Source: Spirochaetales bacterium (GTDB taxonomy: Bacteria > Spirochaetota > Spirochaetia > SPDA01). From it: 9,788 nucleotides of DNA. Location of the stretch: the NCBI GenBank assembly GCA_004525155.1, contig SPDA01000036.1, positions 1-9,788 of the forward strand, in the 5' to 3' direction. Numbering within the stretch: the stretch's first letter is position 1; each line of letters starts with the position of its first letter. Of this stretch, positions 1 to 6,510 are shown piece after piece. Below the pieces are notes generated by a model, which worked only from the letters and a program-made list of their open reading frames with translations, ran no database searches and had not been told where the DNA came from. A program made the position numbers and the translations under genes.

Positions 1-873
1 GTTCTTCCCTTCGAACCGGCTGTTTCCCCTGCACTGGATACGGCCCCGGCCCCGCCGGTAACGGCAGAAATTAAAACGGCCTTACACGCCCGTGTTCTGC
101 TTGTGGAAGACAACCCGATAAACGCAAAAGTCGCGGAACGGGTGTTGTCATCCTATGGACACAAGGTGATCTGGGTTTCGGAAGGGTCGAGGGCGGCGGC
201 AGCGGCTGCCGCGGATGATTTTGACATCATCCTCATGGATATCGAGATGCCAGGCATGAATGGTTTCGAAACCACGGTAAAAATCCGCACCGATCAGGGC
301 CTGAAAAAAAGCAGCAGGGTCCCTGTAATAGCGATGACAGCGCACGTACTTCATGAAATCCGTGAAAAATGCTTCGCTGCCGGCATGGATGACTATATAA
401 CAAAACCAGTCAATTTTTACGAATTGAATACGCTGATTACGCGCTACCTTAAAAAGAAAGCCAATTATCTTTCGCTGCTGGAAAAACATCCCGCTGCCTT
501 CGCCGGGAGCAATGAAATTCTGAATAAAAAAATTGCCCTCAAACGCATGGGCAACGACAGCGCGCTTCTTTCGGAACTTTATAAAATTTTTTATGACGAC
601 ATTCCGAAAAGGAAGGAACAGTTTCAAAAGGCCGTTGCCGCCGGGGATTTCAGCCAGATCGGTCAATCCGCTCACTCCCTGAAAGGTACCGCGGGTACCA
701 TGGGCGCGGAACGGCTGAGCAGCGCGGCCGTTGAACTGGAAGCGGCGGCGCGCGGCATGAATTCCGGCCTCTGTAAAAACCTCCTTTCGAAACTGGAGAA
801 GGAACTCGATTCGGTAAGAAGCCTGCTCCATACCATCCAGGCCGCGGAAAAAGAAGGTTCAAGTCAACCTTAG
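1..873 (+). CDS. Hybrid sensor histidine kinase, C-terminal part (receiver + HPt), 5' end outside the window
   Basis: The frame is open from base 1, so this is the last 290 residues of a longer protein; the GTG at 103 is internal. Seen: the first residues (VLPFEP) look like the closing strand of a HATPase_c domain, followed by a Pro/Ala-rich linker. A response-regulator receiver then runs from about residue 31 to 150, with the acidic pair E36/D37, phospho-acceptor D80 (in ILMDIEMPG), T113 and K135 (in TKPVN). Residues ~165-280 form an HPt domain with phospho-acceptor H225 in HSLKGTAGTMG. Known of the family: phosphate passes from the kinase His to the receiver Asp to the HPt His and on to a separate response regulator. 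All visible phosphorelay residues are intact. The receiver carries a run of seven alanines after about residue 64. The sensor input and the target cannot be told, since the N-terminus and any regulator partner lie outside. The stop is TAG at 871-873. Confidence 0.92.
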   Translation, partial: VLPFEPAVSPALDTAPAPPVTAEIKTALHARVLLVEDNPINAKVAERVLSSYGHKVIWVSEGSRAAAAAAADDFDIILMDIEMPGMNGFETTVKIRTDQGLKKSSRVPVIAMTAHVLHEIREKCFAAGMDDYITKPVNFYELNTLITRYLKKKANYLSLLEKHPAAFAGSNEILNKKIALKRMGNDSALLSELYKIFYDDIPKRKEQFQKAVAAGDFSQIGQSAHSLKGTAGTMGAERLSSAAVELEAAARGMNSGLCKNLLSKLEKELDSVRSLLHTIQAAEKEGSSQP

Positions 874-876
874 TCT

Positions 877-904
877 TTGCCTTAACCGGCACAACTGGTA
901 TAGT
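877..904 (+). promoter_or_regulatory. Putative sigma-70 promoter (extended -10) for the thioesterase gene
   Basis: The -35 is TTGCCT (877-882), the spacer is 16 bp and the -10 is TATAGT (899-904), preceded by TG at 896-897, giving an extended -10. The usual start of transcription, about 6-8 nt past the -10, falls on or just inside the ATG at 910, so the message would be leaderless. This is predicted from sequence only. Read-through from the upstream kinase gene is also possible, because no terminator is seen in the 36-bp gap. Confidence 0.5.
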
Positions 905-909
905 GTGGC

Positions 910-1383
910 ATGCGGAAGTTAAACAATCCCTTTACAGGCTTGGAAGGCTATTATTGTTTCGGCTGCAGTCCCGGCAACAGTCAGGGCCTTCGAATGGAAT
1001 TCTTCGAGGATGGGGAGAGTGTAATCTGCAAATGGCTGCCTTCGAACCATTTCCAGGGTTACAGCCGCGTTCTCCACGGGGGAATACAATCAACCCTGCT
1101 GGATGAAATAGCAAGCTGGGTGGTATTTGTCAAACTGAAAACATCCGGCGTCACCACGCGCCTTTCCGTGGAGTTTCTCCATACTGTATCAACGGACAGC
1201 GGAGAAATAACACTTCGCTCGTGTCTGCAGGATGTTAAAGGCCGGGTAGCCGGAATTTATTCGGAACTTGCGGATTCCGGAGGCCGGATCTGTTCAAAGG
1301 CCCGGGTGGAGTACACTATTTTCCCAGAAAAACTGGCAAGGAAAAAACTTTTTTACCCCGGCCTCGAAGCGTTTTACTCATAA
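910..1383 (+). CDS. PaaI-family hotdog-fold thioesterase
   Basis: This 157-residue protein is of typical size for a single hotdog domain. Seen: an N-terminal CFGC motif (residues 16-19) followed by a Gly/Asn-rich turn and QGLRMEF, then HGGIQSTLLDE (56-66), which matches the signature of PaaI/YigI-type acyl-CoA thioesterases. The central helix acid is D65 or E66. Such enzymes hydrolyse acyl-CoA or aryl-CoA thioesters in the cytoplasm; the substrate cannot be read from sequence. ATG 910 is the first start after an in-frame TAG at 901, and the CFGC segment requires it. No Shine-Dalgarno is visible (TGTGGC precedes the ATG), which fits the leaderless promoter listed separately. It is convergent with the flavoprotein gene, with 8 bp between stop codons, so the two are not co-transcribed. 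Cysteines 16 and 19 have the spacing of a metal or redox pair, but this motif is common in the family. Confidence 0.88.
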   Translation: MRKLNNPFTGLEGYYCFGCSPGNSQGLRMEFFEDGESVICKWLPSNHFQGYSRVLHGGIQSTLLDEIASWVVFVKLKTSGVTTRLSVEFLHTVSTDSGEITLRSCLQDVKGRVAGIYSELADSGGRICSKARVEYTIFPEKLARKKLFYPGLEAFYS

Positions 1384-1391
1384 GACGGGCA

Positions 1392-2486
1392 CTAGAGCCT
1401 GGTTAAATATTGCGCGACTGAGAGCTTAGCACGTCTGAAGCAGCTGCGGAGAAATCTGCTGTTCATAATGACGGCTGCAGTCCTTGTAAGGATGGAGCCC
1501 AGAATCAGGCCTGGGTTGAGCGCGTGTTTCAGGGCCGCAAGGTAAAGCCGCTCAGTTTCTTTATACGTAAGACCATCACGGAGACCCTGCACGGACGTCT
1601 CGGCTGCCAGGCCGCCGCTTATAAGAGCACTGGAAATACCTTCTCCTGTAAACTGATTTACCAGTCCGCAGGCCTCTCCAGCCAGAAACACTCCGGGGAG
1701 AGCGTCGTGCCTCACTCGCGGGGAGGTTATAAGGGGATGAAAGAGGAGCGGTCCGCACTGTTCCATTCCTTCCACCCTGCCGGCAAGACTGGTGGAGAGA
1801 ACCTCCGCCCAGAGCTGCCGTATGCCGGTTTCGCCCTGGTCCGCCCGGGCCACGCATAACCCGATGTTTATCATGTTTTCTGATTCGGGAAAAACCCAGC
1901 AGTAGTGCGGCTTTACGGCAGGCGTAAAAATCATTTCAACAAAGCCGGGATTCGCAACGGGTCCCTTGAATCTCGCCATGCACCCGTGAAGCAGGCTTCT
2001 TTCCGCTTTCCGCGAGGAGAACAGCCTGTGCGTGCCGTCGGCCGCTATAATGATGGGCGCCCTGTATAATTCCCCTGCTGCGGTAACACCGGTAACGCCG
2101 CCCATGTCATCCATCACAGGCTGCGCGCTGCTGCCATCTATCAGGCGCACTCCGAGCGCGGAGGCCCTGTCCGCCAGCTCCCGGTCAAGGTAAAAACGGG
2201 GCAGGACAAAGGAAGGTTCAGTAGGCGTAATGACAAATTGAAAGTCCGAAGACGCGGTGACCCTCAAACCGGTTATCATGTGCGCTTCCCGCTGAAGCAG
2301 GGTCGCAAGGCCTAAACCTGTCAGAACCTTTACCGTCTTTGGAGTAAGTCCCCCTGCACAGATTTTGTCCCTGGGAAGCCTGCACCGCTCCAGGACTACA
2401 ACATTATCGAGGCCCAGATGACGTGCCGTTACTGCAGCCGCCAATCCCGCCGGACCGGCCCCCACGATAACGCAGTCCGCATCCAT
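1392..2486 (-). CDS. FAD-dependent oxidoreductase, geranylgeranyl reductase family
   Basis: This 364-residue flavoprotein probably reduces isoprenoid or polyprenyl double bonds. Seen: an N-terminal FAD-binding Rossmann motif GAGPAG (9-14) with the acidic residue E33 at the end of the second strand; PRDKICAGGLTPK (38-50), the family's K-x-C-x-G-G flavin/substrate motif; AADG (148-151); YCWVFP (195-200); and the second FAD motif around residues 266-285 with TGEGIS. Where most relatives read GDAAG, this protein has GEACG (E271). Known relatives saturate geranylgeranyl chains of archaeal lipids, chlorophyll precursors or menaquinone, and some are of unknown function; the substrate here is not determinable. 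It is the third gene of a minus-strand operon: its ATG lies 4 bp after the permease stop, with only a weak AGGA 13 nt upstream, so translation probably depends on coupling. The C-terminal ~45 residues are basic and helical. Confidence 0.85.
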   Translation of the reverse strand: MDADCVIVGAGPAGLAAAVTARHLGLDNVVVLERCRLPRDKICAGGLTPKTVKVLTGLGLATLLQREAHMITGLRVTASSDFQFVITPTEPSFVLPRFYLDRELADRASALGVRLIDGSSAQPVMDDMGGVTGVTAAGELYRAPIIIAADGTHRLFSSRKAERSLLHGCMARFKGPVANPGFVEMIFTPAVKPHYCWVFPESENMINIGLCVARADQGETGIRQLWAEVLSTSLAGRVEGMEQCGPLLFHPLITSPRVRHDALPGVFLAGEACGLVNQFTGEGISSALISGGLAAETSVQGLRDGLTYKETERLYLAALKHALNPGLILGSILTRTAAVIMNSRFLRSCFRRAKLSVAQYLTRL

Positions 2487-2490
2487 AATC

Positions 2491-3303
2491 TTACAGGGTT
2501 CCTATTATTTTTTCCCGGCTGAATTTTGGACCTATTCTGCTTATGATAATATAGGATACAACAAAAAGCGCCAGGGCAAACACCGGAAGATACCAGGGTT
2601 TAAGCACAACGGCACCGGCAATCTGGGCATAGATAAGTGCCACAAACGGCAGCACGATGATACCCGAAGTCTGCTGCGCCTCCATATAGGTTTTCGCTTT
2701 TATGGATACCAGCAGTGTTAACGAAAGGCCCAAGGCGGATACGGAAGGCGAGACAAGCAGTATTCCGGGCAGCCATATCCAGGCTCGGACAAGCAGCATG
2801 CCGCGGAACAATCCGAAGACGAGGTTTGTAAAAAGAAAAAACCCCGCAAAACTGATAATGGAAATAACCACAGCCGGCAGAAAGGAACTTAAGAGCTTTG
2901 CGGCGAGCAGTTCCCTGTTCGTTATGGGCGTATAGAGAAGGGTCTCCAGTGTTTTACGCTCCTTCTCGCCTACAACGGCATTGGCGGCTATCACCGAGGA
3001 GAGCATGAGGGGGATTATCATAAAAAAAGGCATAAAACTGTAATTAAAAAACACGTAAAGAAGTTTCGAGGGCAAATCTGAAAAGGTAAGGGGTATGACG
3101 TAAAACGAGAAAAGCTTTTCCAGCATTTCAATTCCGTTCAAGACGGATGTATCCACCTTGAGGAAAACAATGACAAGCACGCAGGGCAGGACTATGCACA
3201 GAATTACCGGAACGAGAATAACGGGCAGGAGAGCCATTTTGGTGCTCTTGAGCTCCCGTAAATCCTTTCTTACGACTGCAGCAATTCTGCGTCTGTTCAT
3301 CAT
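2491..3303 (-). CDS. ABC-2 type transporter permease (NatB-like)
   Basis: This 270-residue integral membrane protein has about six hydrophobic segments, near residues 24-48, 82-108, 138-161, 175-200, 212-233 and 236-255. Seen: VVGEKERKTLETLLYTPI (110-127), the cytoplasmic coupling motif typical of ABC-2 permeases of the NatB type, and a second conserved stretch, KAKTYMEAQQTSG (202-214). Together with the upstream ATPase it would form an exporter in the cytoplasmic membrane. The substrate is unknown; family members move Na+, drugs, peptides or lipids. The start codon overlaps the ATPase stop as ATGA, a classic translational-coupling arrangement, and a strong GGGGAGG lies 5 nt upstream. A second ATG follows immediately, so the start could shift by one codon. 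The gene is followed 4 bp later by the flavoprotein gene. Confidence 0.88.
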   Translation of the reverse strand: MMNRRRIAAVVRKDLRELKSTKMALLPVILVPVILCIVLPCVLVIVFLKVDTSVLNGIEMLEKLFSFYVIPLTFSDLPSKLLYVFFNYSFMPFFMIIPLMLSSVIAANAVVGEKERKTLETLLYTPITNRELLAAKLLSSFLPAVVISIISFAGFFLFTNLVFGLFRGMLLVRAWIWLPGILLVSPSVSALGLSLTLLVSIKAKTYMEAQQTSGIIVLPFVALIYAQIAGAVVLKPWYLPVFALALFVVSYIIISRIGPKFSREKIIGTL

Positions 3304-4160
3304 GACTGCCTCCCCAGGTAATGGAAATATACCTCCTCAAGACTGGGCCGGACCTGCAGGACTTCGAGAATGTGTTCCCCGCTGTCCATGATTTTCCGCA
3401 CATGCCCATTGACCGCATCATAGGAATCCACGGTGATGCTGTGTTCCTGCCTGTCGGTTTTGACAAGGATCTTTTTTTCCCTGATGACGGACTGGATCAG
3501 GTCCTCCTTTTTGCCGTAAGCCGCAAGCCTTCCCATTTTGAGGAACCCGAAGGTGTCGCAGACCTTGTCCGCCTGGTAAAGATTATGGGTGCACATGAAA
3601 ATAGTTGTGCCTTCCTCCCGGGCAAGCTTTCGTATCAGGTCATTCACCTGCTGTGCCGCAGCCGGATCGAGACCGGCCGCAGGTTCGTCAAGAAAGATGA
3701 CTTCGGGCCGGTGCAGCAGGCTGCGTATAAGCTGGACCCTTTTTTTCATGCCAGTCGAAAAGGAACCTAGTTTGAAGTCCTTTTTATCGCCAAGATCCAT
3801 GCGTTCAAGAAGGTCCCGGATGCGGGTACCGGCGTCCGCCGGGTCCATTTCGTACAAATCCGCGAAAAAACCCAGGTTTTCCATGACTGTCATACTTTCA
3901 TACATGGCCGCCATTTCGGTAAGAGTCGCTGTTTTTTTTCTGATTTCATCATCCCTGGAGGATAATCCAAGGACCTTCGATTCGCCGGAGGTAGGAGAGA
4001 GCGTACCGTTCAGGAGCCGGACCGTCGTGGTTTTTCCCGCGCCGTTAGGACCGAAAAACCCGAAGACTTCGCCCCGCTCAACAGATAGATCGAGGTTTTC
4101 CAGAGCGGTAACACCGTTATCATACCGTTTCGTAAGATGCTTCGCCTCAATAACTGTCAT
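3300..4160 (-). CDS. ABC transporter ATP-binding protein (partner of ABC-2 permease)
   Basis: This 286-residue nucleotide-binding subunit powers the adjacent permease. Seen: Walker A GPNGAGKTT (37-45); a Q-loop region where TLTEM (79-83) has Glu in place of the usual Gln, as is common in ABC-2 ATPases; signature FSTGM (134-138); Walker B VIFLDEP (154-160) with D158 and E159; D-loop AGLDP (162-166); switch His H192 in CTHN. After about residue 220 there is an extra C-terminal domain like those of NatA/CcmA-type proteins. The frame is open further upstream to 4301, but ATG 4160 is chosen because homology (MTVIEAKHLTKRY) begins there, because GGGAAGGG lies 6 nt upstream (4167-4174), and because the likely promoter at 4240-4268 lies inside the longer frame. 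It is the first gene of the operon with the permease (ATGA overlap) and the flavoprotein. Confidence 0.93.
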   Translation of the reverse strand: MTVIEAKHLTKRYDNGVTALENLDLSVERGEVFGFFGPNGAGKTTTVRLLNGTLSPTSGESKVLGLSSRDDEIRKKTATLTEMAAMYESMTVMENLGFFADLYEMDPADAGTRIRDLLERMDLGDKKDFKLGSFSTGMKKRVQLIRSLLHRPEVIFLDEPAAGLDPAAAQQVNDLIRKLAREEGTTIFMCTHNLYQADKVCDTFGFLKMGRLAAYGKKEDLIQSVIREKKILVKTDRQEHSITVDSYDAVNGHVRKIMDSGEHILEVLQVRPSLEEVYFHYLGRQS

Positions 4161-4166
4161 CGACAG

Positions 4167-4174
4167 CCCTTCCC
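4167..4174 (-). promoter_or_regulatory. Ribosome binding site deciding the ABC ATPase start
   Basis: Read on the minus strand this is GGGAAGGG, ending 6 nt before the ATG at 4160. It supports that start over the longer open frame that begins at 4301. Confidence 0.65.
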
Positions 4175-4239
4175 AAAAAGAATAATTTCTGCAAGTTGAA
4201 CAGAGTGTATCAGTATCGGGTTTCCGCAGCCTGTACTTC

Positions 4240-4268
4240 ATTATAGTATTATTTGACTGGAAATGCAA
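4240..4268 (-). promoter_or_regulatory. Putative sigma-70 promoter for the ABC transporter/flavoprotein operon
   Basis: On the minus strand the -10 is a perfect TATAAT (4240-4245). The -35 is either TTGCAT at 4263-4268 with a 17-bp spacer, or TTTGCA at 4264-4269 with 18 bp; both are weak matches. Transcription would start near 4233 and leave about 70 nt of leader before the ATG at 4160. It diverges from the pyrG promoter, with about 26 bp between the two -35 boxes. I see no strong hairpin or known riboswitch in the leader. Confidence 0.55.
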
Positions 4269-4271
4269 ATA
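4250..4271. repeat. Short dyad in the divergent promoter region (possible operator)
   Basis: TATTTG (4250-4255) and CAAATA (4266-4271) are perfect 6-bp inverted arms separated by 10 bp. The dyad overlaps the -35 box of the minus-strand promoter. The size and spacing would fit a dimeric repressor, but arms this short in A/T-rich DNA can arise by chance. Confidence 0.2.
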
Positions 4272-4294
4272 TAAATTCTGCCGCATCCTCCTCA

Positions 4295-4323
4295 TTGCCA
4301 TTTACGGATGTCTCAATTATAAT
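4295..4323 (+). promoter_or_regulatory. Putative strong sigma-70 promoter for pyrG, leaderless
   Basis: The -35 is TTGCCA (4295-4300, five of six consensus bases), the spacer is exactly 17 bp and the -10 is a perfect TATAAT (4318-4323). Only 8 nt separate the -10 from the pyrG ATG at 4332. The expected start of transcription at about 4329-4332 therefore leaves a leader of zero to three nucleotides. This leaves no room for the leader-RNA attenuator used by some Firmicutes to control pyrG. Confidence 0.65.
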
Positions 4324-4331
4324 CCAGGTAC

Positions 4332-5945
4332 ATGAAGAAATACATCTTTGTAACAGGCGGCGTGTGCTCGAGTCTCGGCAAGGGAATTGCCGCTGCCTCC
4401 CTGGGCAGCCTCCTTGAATGCCGCGATCTCAAAGTGCGGATGATCAAAATCGATCCCTACATCAATGTTGACGCAGGTACCATGAGCCCCTACCAGCACG
4501 GGGAAGTATATGTAACTGACGACGGGGCGGAAACGGATCTGGATCTGGGAAACTATGAACGCTTCACATCCTCGCCCTTAAGCCAGAAAAACTCCATAAC
4601 CACGGGCCAGATTTATCAGGAAGTGATAAAAAAGGAAAGGGAGGGCAGGTTTTTAGGCAGGACAGTGCAGGTCATACCTCATATAACGGATGAAATCAAG
4701 AAGCGAATCCTCCAGATTGGAGAGGAAGACGGAGTAGACGTAACCATAATCGAAATCGGCGGTACCGTGGGAGATATAGAATCGATTCCCTTCCTCGAAG
4801 CAGCCAGGCAATTCATCCATGACAAGGGGAAAAAACGGGTCCTGTTCGTACACCTCACCCTCATTCCGGCGGTGGCAGGCGGTGAACTGAAAACCAAACC
4901 GACCCAGCACTCAGTCGGCACGCTCAGGGAAATCGGTATACAGCCCGATATCCTGCTCTGCCGCGCTCCCTATAAACTGGATGAGGGCTTACGGAACAAA
5001 ATATCGCTCTTTACCAACGTGGAAACGGAAGCAGTCATATCCGCCTATGACGTTAAAACTTCGATTTATGAAATACCCCTGGTCTACCACGATCAGAAAC
5101 TGGACGACATTGTGGTGCAGCACCTGGAAATAGACGCACCCCACTGCATTCTCGACGCGTGGCAGAATGTAGTCAACATCTACAATAGTTCCTCGGTTAC
5201 CGTATCCATCGGGCTGGTCGGAAAATACGTGGACTTGAACGACACCTATAAATCCATTCACGAGGCGCTAGTGCACGGAGGCATAGCGAACGGCGTCCGG
5301 ACCGAAATCCGGTACATCGATTCGGAATCGCTGGAAAAAGAAAAGGACCTGGATAAAGTCTTTGACCAGGTTCAGGGCATACTTGTGCCCGGAGGCTTCG
5401 GCCAGCGCGGCATCCAGGGCATGATAGATGCGGCCAGGTATGCAAGAACCCGGAAAATACCCTACTTCGGCATCTGTTTGGGTATGCAGGTCATGGTTAT
5501 CGAATACGCCAGGTCCATTCTCGGCATGGACGATGCGGACAGCACCGAATTTTTTCCCACCTGCCCGAATCCCGTTATAAGTCTCCTCGCTGAACAGGCA
5601 GACATCAAAGCCCTGGGCGGTACCATGCGGCTCGGCAGAAGCGAATCCAGGCTGCTGCCCGGCACAAAAATCGCGACCATTTACACTTCTGACTCGATTT
5701 TTGAAAGGCACAGGCACAGGTACGAGGTTTCCAACTCCTACAGAAAAGTTCTGCAGGACGCGGGCCTCATTGTAGGGGGCGTCACTCCGGACGAAGCGCT
5801 GGTGGAAGCGGTGGAGTGGCCGGATCATCCCTGGGGACTCGGCGTTCAATTCCATCCGGAATTCAATTCAAAACCCATCAAGCCGCATCCTCTTTTTACG
5901 AGTTTTATAAAAGCAAGCCTGGATAAAAAAAGAAATGAACAATAG
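4332..5945 (+). CDS. pyrG: CTP synthase (glutamine-hydrolysing)
   Basis: It makes CTP from UTP, ATP and glutamine, the last step of pyrimidine nucleotide synthesis, in the cytoplasm. The 537 residues are normal for the family. Seen: the N-terminal synthase (amidoligase) domain with P-loop GGVCSSLGKGI (9-19), DPYINVDAGTMSP (41-53) and EIGGTVGDIES (141-151); then a class I glutamine amidotransferase domain from about residue 290 with the oxyanion segment PGGFGQRG (353-360), nucleophile C382 in GICLGMQ, and H508/E510 in QFHPEF completing the triad. All catalytic residues are intact. The start is set by the conserved MKKYIFVTGG. No good Shine-Dalgarno precedes it, and the promoter sits so close that the mRNA is probably leaderless. 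The 3' end overlaps lptC by 11 bp, so pyrG appears to head the Lpt operon, tying CTP supply and envelope transport to one transcript. Confidence 0.98.
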   Translation: MKKYIFVTGGVCSSLGKGIAAASLGSLLECRDLKVRMIKIDPYINVDAGTMSPYQHGEVYVTDDGAETDLDLGNYERFTSSPLSQKNSITTGQIYQEVIKKEREGRFLGRTVQVIPHITDEIKKRILQIGEEDGVDVTIIEIGGTVGDIESIPFLEAARQFIHDKGKKRVLFVHLTLIPAVAGGELKTKPTQHSVGTLREIGIQPDILLCRAPYKLDEGLRNKISLFTNVETEAVISAYDVKTSIYEIPLVYHDQKLDDIVVQHLEIDAPHCILDAWQNVVNIYNSSSVTVSIGLVGKYVDLNDTYKSIHEALVHGGIANGVRTEIRYIDSESLEKEKDLDKVFDQVQGILVPGGFGQRGIQGMIDAARYARTRKIPYFGICLGMQVMVIEYARSILGMDDADSTEFFPTCPNPVISLLAEQADIKALGGTMRLGRSESRLLPGTKIATIYTSDSIFERHRHRYEVSNSYRKVLQDAGLIVGGVTPDEALVEAVEWPDHPWGLGVQFHPEFNSKPIKPHPLFTSFIKASLDKKRNEQ

Positions 5946-6510
5946 GATAACGGGCTTTTCGATATTTACACTGCTCGCTGTCATTTTGGCTGTTCTATCC
6001 TTTCCCGGCTGCAGCCTGGATTACAACGAATCAGCAATAGCGGATTCCCTGGCCGAGGAAGTTCCGGACACGGTACTGTACGATTTCGTGCAGACAAAAG
6101 TGACAAACGGATTACCGGAAATAAGGGTGTACGGCGCCGAGGCAGCCGCTTACGGGAAAAAAAAGCAGACACTAATCCGCGAGGTGCTGTTTCAGGAATT
6201 CAATAAAGAGGGAGAGCTTGTAACAGAGGGTTCCGCGGACAACATAGTATTTTTTACGGAGACCGAGGACGCCGAAATAAGGGGTTCTATAGACTTCTAT
6301 TCCAAAACCGAAAAAGCCGGCATAAAGGGAGAATACCTCTACTGGAAAAACAAGGAGAAAACACTCTCGAGTCTCCCGGACGAGCCTGTCAGGATGGAAA
6401 AAGACGACGGTTCCTACATTCTGGGCAGCGGGTTTGAAACGCAGGTAAAGCAGAAATCAGTGACTTTCACGAGGACTGTCCAAGGACAATGGGTGGATGA
6501 AGAAGATTAA
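5935..6510 (+). CDS. lptC: LptC-like envelope transport protein, probable lipoprotein
   Basis: This 191-residue protein has an N-terminal hydrophobic segment (about 8-22) ending in SFPGC, with C26 as the probable lipidated cysteine. That makes it a lipoprotein rather than the transmembrane-anchored LptC of E. coli. The remainder is a predicted periplasmic beta-jellyroll; residues 134-178 (LYWKNKEKTLSS...GSYILGSGFETQ) match the typical LptC/YrbK C-terminal pattern. In Lpt systems LptC receives lipid from the LptB2FG transporter and passes it to LptA. The start overlaps the end of pyrG by 11 bp and the 3' end overlaps lptA by 14 bp, which points to coupled translation. The FPGC lipobox is not the classic LAGC form, but spirochaetal lipoboxes are relaxed. 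LptC proteins diverge quickly, so the name rests on the C-terminal pattern and on position before lptA and lptB. Confidence 0.78.
   Translation: MNNRITGFSIFTLLAVILAVLSFPGCSLDYNESAIADSLAEEVPDTVLYDFVQTKVTNGLPEIRVYGAEAAAYGKKKQTLIREVLFQEFNKEGELVTEGSADNIVFFTETEDAEIRGSIDFYSKTEKAGIKGEYLYWKNKEKTLSSLPDEPVRMEKDDGSYILGSGFETQVKQKSVTFTRTVQGQWVDEED

Noticed and set aside
686..700. Two GGTACC sites separated by GCG, as a possible protein-binding repeat.
   Set aside because: They are fully explained by the coding sequence Gly-Thr-Ala-Gly-Thr of the HPt motif.
886..900. Hairpin ACCGG-CACAA-CTGGT after the sensor kinase gene, as a possible terminator.
   Set aside because: The stem is only 5 bp with a G-U pair, there is no following T run, and it overlaps the putative promoter of the next gene.
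887..902. Possible sigma-54 (-24/-12) promoter around GGCAC before the thioesterase gene.
   Set aside because: The required GC element 10 nt after the GG is absent; a sigma-70 match is better there.
1342..1354. A6-C-T6 inverted repeat near the convergent gene ends, as a possible bidirectional terminator.
   Set aside because: It has no G/C stem and is explained by Lys-Lys-Leu-Phe codons of the thioesterase.
4253..4258. Plus-strand TTGACT as an alternative -35 for pyrG.
   Set aside because: The only -10-like sequences downstream are at 11-13 bp spacing, too short; the TTGCCA/TATAAT pair is much better.
4161..4301. Longer start for the ABC ATPase, adding 47 residues.
   Set aside because: The extra residues do not resemble the family, the promoter -10 lies within them, and a good Shine-Dalgarno precedes the ATG at 4160.
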